Shown here one piece after another: positions 61,169 through 64,000 of a stretch of 64,000 bases of DNA. A program made the position numbers and the translations under genes. The notes beneath the pieces were generated by a model. The model searched no databases. It saw only the letters and a list, made by a program, of their open reading frames with translations, and was not told the origin of the DNA. This stretch comes from Vogesella margarita (GTDB lineage Bacteria > Pseudomonadota > Gammaproteobacteria > Burkholderiales > Chromobacteriaceae), in NCBI RefSeq assembly GCF_028548475.1, contig NZ_JAQQLE010000007.1, positions 62,001 to 126,000 on the forward strand, read 5' to 3'. Position 1 is the stretch's first letter. Each line of letters opens with the position of its first letter.

Positions 61169-63337
61169 ATGAACTGGAACTCCGGCCGGCTATGGCTCAA
61201 AACCGCCGTCTATACGCTGCTGACACTGGGCATCCTGTTCGTTGCCATCCTGACGCTGTTCTTTACCCGTTTTGACGCCGACAGCGCACGCCGCAATCTG
61301 GAACGTTCGCTGGCCGACAGCGGCCGCACGCTGAGCATCGCCGGCACCATTTCGCCGATGCTGCTGCCGTCTCCGGGCTTGGAGATCAGCGAGGTACGCG
61401 TCAGCGAGCAGGACGGCAAGACACCGTTCGCCCACGTCGCGCAGATCGAGGCGCGGCTGGCGTGGCTGCCGCTACTGTTCGGCCGCCTGGAAATCACCCA
61501 TATCGCGCTGCACGACGCGCAGCTGACCGTAGTGCGCCAGACCGACGGCAGCCTCAACTTTGCCGACCTGCTGCGCAGCCGCCCGTCGAGCAAGTTCATG
61601 TTCAACCTCGATTCGCTGGCCATCAACGGCACCCGGCTGGAATACCAGGACCGCGTCAACGGCCAGCTGCTGAAGCTGGAGGACGCCAGCCTGCTGGCCG
61701 AAGAGCTGCGCGCCAATGCGCAGATGACCTTCGGCGGCCGCCTGCAAAGCGGGGGCCGGCTGGTGAACCTGTCGCTGACCGCGCCGTTCACCCGCAACGA
61801 CGACCAGATCGACATCCCGCAGTTCAGCGCCAGCGCAATCAGCAGCAGCGAGGAGCTGGGCGAGATCCGCGTCAACGCCAGCGGCAAGCTGCAGCTGAAC
61901 CTGGCCACGCTGCTGGCACAGGGCGAGGCGCTGAAGGTCGCCATCGACACCACCAAGCCGGGCAGCCACAGCGAGATCCTGATCCCCACCGTCAGCGCCA
62001 GCCTCGGCGAGCTGAGCACGCCGGCGGCCAGCATCAGCGGCAATATCCGCTACCAGCGCACGCAGTACCGTTTCAGCAGCCGGCTGGCGCAGCTACAGCT
62101 GAACCAGAACGGCCTGTTTGCCGCCAGCAGCAATAACGACTTCTCGTGGAGCGTCGGCCCGCACTCGCTGAACATGGTGGTGCAGGCACCGCTGAAGCTG
62201 GGCCAGTTCAGCCAGCTCAGCATGAGCCCGCTGACACTGTCGGCCCACCTGAAGACGCCGGAACTGCCGCGCGGCCAACTGCGCGCCACGCTACAAGGCG
62301 CACTGGAAGGCGACCTCGCCGACAGCCGCCTCAACCTGCGCGTCAGCGGCGATCTGGACGGCGCCAAGCTTGCCTCCACCATCACCCAGTACGGCTTTGT
62401 CGCGCCGCGCCACGAGGCGACGCTGTCGATCGGCAAGCTCGACCTCAACCGCTACCTGCCGGAACAGAAGGCGGAGCAGGCGGTGGCGCTGTTCCAGAAC
62501 GACAAGCCGTTCCGCCTCGACTGGATGGACTTCATCAATGTGCAGGGCAAGCTGGCCATCGGCGAGCTGGCATTCGGCAATTTCCGCATCAACGGCATTA
62601 ACGCCGACGTCGCCGGCACTCCGCAGCAGCTGCAGCTGGACAACCTCACCGCCGACATCTACGAAGGCCACCTCACCGGCCGCGCCACGCTGTTCCGCGA
62701 GCGCGTACCGCGCCTGACGCTGCAGCAGGAGCTGACCGGGATGCAGATCCGGCCGCTGATGCTGGACCTGTTCGCCTTCAGCCGCATCGAAGGCAGCGGC
62801 AACGGCTGGGTGCAGCTGGAGGCGAAGGGGCAGTCGCTGCAGGCGCTGCGCAACACCCTCAACGGCAAGGTCGCCGCACGACTGGAGCGCGGCGCGCTGA
62901 CCGGTATCGACCTCGTTGCCGCGCTGCGCGACCTGCCCGGCGAGAGCGAACGCTGGAGTGGCCCGGTCAGCACCGCACCGGACCAGAAGACCACCTTCTC
63001 CGCCCTGTCGGCACAGTTTGAGCTGCAGGACGGCGTGGCACGCAACCAGGACATGAAGCTGGCGTCGTCGCTGGTCAATGTCCGCGGCAGCGGCAAGTTC
63101 GACCTGACGCAGAGCATCATCGACTACACGCTGGACGTGCAGGCCAACCCCAGCGCCTTCGCCAAGCTGGGCGGCATCAGCATCCCGCTAAAGATCACCG
63201 GCCCGCTGCAGCAGCCGGTGTACTCGCTGGACTTCAACGCCATGGTCAAGGGCAAGAAAACCGAAGGCGAGAAACAGCAGGTGCTGAAGCAGGAACTGGG
63301 CAAGCAGATCACCAGCATCCTGCCGGGCAAGCCGTAG
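61169..63337 (+). CDS. asmA: AsmA-family envelope protein
   Basis: A 722-residue protein with an N-terminal membrane anchor (about 11-32) and a long periplasmic beta-rich AsmA domain: SLADSGRTLSIAGTISPMLLPSPGLEISEVRVSE at the N-terminal end and LVNVRGSGKFDLTQSIIDYTLDVQ with PLKITGPLQQPVYSLDF at the C-terminal end. AsmA-like proteins bridge lipids between the membranes or influence outer-membrane assembly. It is 42 bases after the tRNA gene and ends before an inverted uptake-like repeat. Confidence 0.9.
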   Translation: MNWNSGRLWLKTAVYTLLTLGILFVAILTLFFTRFDADSARRNLERSLADSGRTLSIAGTISPMLLPSPGLEISEVRVSEQDGKTPFAHVAQIEARLAWLPLLFGRLEITHIALHDAQLTVVRQTDGSLNFADLLRSRPSSKFMFNLDSLAINGTRLEYQDRVNGQLLKLEDASLLAEELRANAQMTFGGRLQSGGRLVNLSLTAPFTRNDDQIDIPQFSASAISSSEELGEIRVNASGKLQLNLATLLAQGEALKVAIDTTKPGSHSEILIPTVSASLGELSTPAASISGNIRYQRTQYRFSSRLAQLQLNQNGLFAASSNNDFSWSVGPHSLNMVVQAPLKLGQFSQLSMSPLTLSAHLKTPELPRGQLRATLQGALEGDLADSRLNLRVSGDLDGAKLASTITQYGFVAPRHEATLSIGKLDLNRYLPEQKAEQAVALFQNDKPFRLDWMDFINVQGKLAIGELAFGNFRINGINADVAGTPQQLQLDNLTADIYEGHLTGRATLFRERVPRLTLQQELTGMQIRPLMLDLFAFSRIEGSGNGWVQLEAKGQSLQALRNTLNGKVAARLERGALTGIDLVAALRDLPGESERWSGPVSTAPDQKTTFSALSAQFELQDGVARNQDMKLASSLVNVRGSGKFDLTQSIIDYTLDVQANPSAFAKLGGISIPLKITGPLQQPVYSLDFNAMVKGKKTEGEKQQVLKQELGKQITSILPGKP

Positions 63338-63361
63338 CCTCCCCCGGTGCGAACAGCCAAT

Positions 63362-63406
63362 TGCGGCCAACCCTGGTATCCAACCCCGGTATCAAGGTTG
63401 GCCGCA
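63362..63406 (+). repeat. Inverted pair of uptake-like motifs after asmA
   Basis: TGCGGCCAACC (63362-63372) and GGTTGGCCGCA (63396-63406) form an 11-bp perfect stem with a 23-base spacer, 25 bases after the asmA stop. It probably serves as the asmA transcript end, though the following T content is low. The left copy is the CCCT variant. Confidence 0.8.
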
Positions 63407-63578
63407 GTGCTTTATGCCGCCGGAAAACGAGGAAACCCGGCTCTCTGTGCTAACAGCATGCACTGCAGGCTGAATACCAGAGACAGTACGCTGCCGGTGG
63501 CAACACGCTGGAATGCTCTTGCGTCCCGCTCACACAGCCGTGCCACATCACACCCCGCGCCGCGCACTCCCCAAAAAC
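63407..63578. other. Non-coding stretch between two inverted uptake-like repeats
   Basis: No supported gene or recognisable element is seen in this 172-base interval between the asmA end and the terminator of the antiporter gene. Confidence 0.5.
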
Positions 63579-63614
63579 ATTGCGGCCAACCTTGACGCCA
63601 AGGTTGGCCGCAAT
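63579..63614 (-). terminator. Terminator made of an inverted pair of uptake-like motifs
   Basis: ATTGCGGCCAACCTTG (63579-63594) and its exact reverse complement (63599-63614) form a 16-bp perfect stem with an ACGC loop. The A-run at 63573-63577 becomes five T on the minus strand, directly after the hairpin and 24 bases beyond the antiporter stop codon. It is thus a complete intrinsic terminator for the leftward gene, built entirely from the dispersed motif. Confidence 0.88.
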
Positions 63615-63638
63615 CCGGCAACAAGTCCGCACACCACA

Positions 63639-64000
63639 CTAGCCCTGCAGCAGCAGCGCCTCCGCCTGCGCCAGTGCCGCGGGCCGGCCGAGCAGCACCA
63701 GCACGTCGCCTTCCTGCAATTCCGAATCCGCCGCCACGTGGGCGAGACGGACGTTGCGACGGCGGATGCCGCGCACCCCGACGCCGAGACTGTCCAGCTT
63801 CACCCCGCCCAGCGGCATGCCGATGGCGTGAGCACCGGCCACCAGCTGCACGCTGAGCAGGCGCGGCTGGTCGCTGTCGTCGATGCCGTCCAGCTCGTCG
63901 CTGGCGCCGCGGAAGAAGCCGGTGAACAGGCTGTAGCGCTGTTCGCGCACGGTACGGATGCGGCGCAGCACACGGCTCATCGGCACCTCCATCACCATCA
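63639..64000 (-). CDS. CPA2-type cation:proton antiporter (KefB/YbaL-like), C-terminal part
   Basis: Only the last 120 or so residues are in the window; the gene continues past the right edge. The visible part has the post-RCK linker ARRVLRRIRTVREQRYSLFTGFFRG-like pattern (SRVLRRIRTVREQRYSLF) and a TrkA-C (RCK_C) domain: LLSVQLVAGAHAIGMPLGGVKLDSLGVGVRGIRRRNVRL, then LQEGDVLVLLGRP. This combination is typical of potassium or sodium efflux antiporters of the Kef group. The membrane part is not seen. Confidence 0.8.
   Translation of the reverse strand, partial: MVMEVPMSRVLRRIRTVREQRYSLFTGFFRGASDELDGIDDSDQPRLLSVQLVAGAHAIGMPLGGVKLDSLGVGVRGIRRRNVRLAHVAADSELQEGDVLVLLGRPAALAQAEALLLQG

Overview
This 64 kb window is a GC-rich, densely packed chromosomal segment of a motile, respiring, Gram-negative bacterium. 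Gene content and order point to Betaproteobacteria, most likely order Neisseriales, family Chromobacteriaceae (Vogesella, Chromobacterium or Aquitalea relatives). The pointers are a cbb3 oxidase operon, a polar-type flagellar block flhB-flhA-flhF-flhG-fliA, phhA beside an Lrp-type regulator, an aot-type arginine transporter and tryptophanase. The genus is inference. I see no prophage, insertion sequence, CRISPR array or rRNA gene.

Layout. 1-7.4 kb: the 5' part of an NAD-glutamate dehydrogenase gene runs leftward, divergent from an arginine-uptake operon (two binding proteins, aotQ, aotM, aotO, aotP) followed by the AraC-type regulator argR. 7.6-11.5 kb: a MarR regulator, cytochrome b561, two YceI proteins and a c-di-GMP phosphodiesterase. 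11.7-14.1 kb: queC-queD-queE for 7-deazaguanine. 14.2-15.7 kb: phhA and a divergent Lrp regulator. 15.8-19.3 kb: arsenic operon arsR-arsC-phosphatase-arsD-arsA with no efflux pump gene. 19.4-24.8 kb: an EamA transporter and two peptidases. 24.9-31 kb: FNR-type promoter, ccoNOQP, ccoG, ccoH-like and a lipoprotein. 31-34.5 kb: FMN 2-hydroxyacid oxidase, a small membrane protein, and tnaA with a tnaC leader peptide. 34.6-41.6 kb: GGDEF/EAL sensor, mtaD-ubiG-tadA, an L,D-transpeptidase and a DUF2721 protein. 41.9-46 kb: chemoreceptor, candidate small RNA, GntR regulator, folA and thyA. 46.2-53.3 kb: flagellar block. 53.4-57.2 kb: leftward cluster ybcJ-(oxidoreductase-like)-PHP phosphatase-yciO-M50 protease-trpS. 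57.4-60.7 kb: NadR-like kinase, asparaginase and NSS transporter. 61-64 kb: tRNA-Gly(CCC), asmA-like gene and the 3' end of a CPA2 antiporter.

The most striking signal is a dispersed 13-mer, TGCGGCCAACCTT, nearly always followed by G. I counted 23 exact copies by eye, 13 on the plus and 10 on the minus strand, plus many one-mismatch variants. It occurs inside genes in several reading frames and as inverted pairs at gene ends, where it forms terminator-like hairpins. This is how DNA uptake sequences behave in Neisseriaceae and Pasteurellaceae, but the motif resembles neither known type. I propose it as a candidate uptake sequence of this lineage.

Other points: a TnaC-like leader peptide with a two-residue tail, a QueD with three PTPS-like repeats, an FlhG lacking the Walker A lysine, a c-di-GMP phosphodiesterase with a pseudo-receiver, a TfoX_C-TadA fusion, an apparently leaderless ars promoter, a class II FNR promoter upstream of ccoN, a Fur-like box upstream of a hydroxyacid oxidase, an orphan stem-loop transcript candidate, and a cluster of DnaA-box-bearing repeats.
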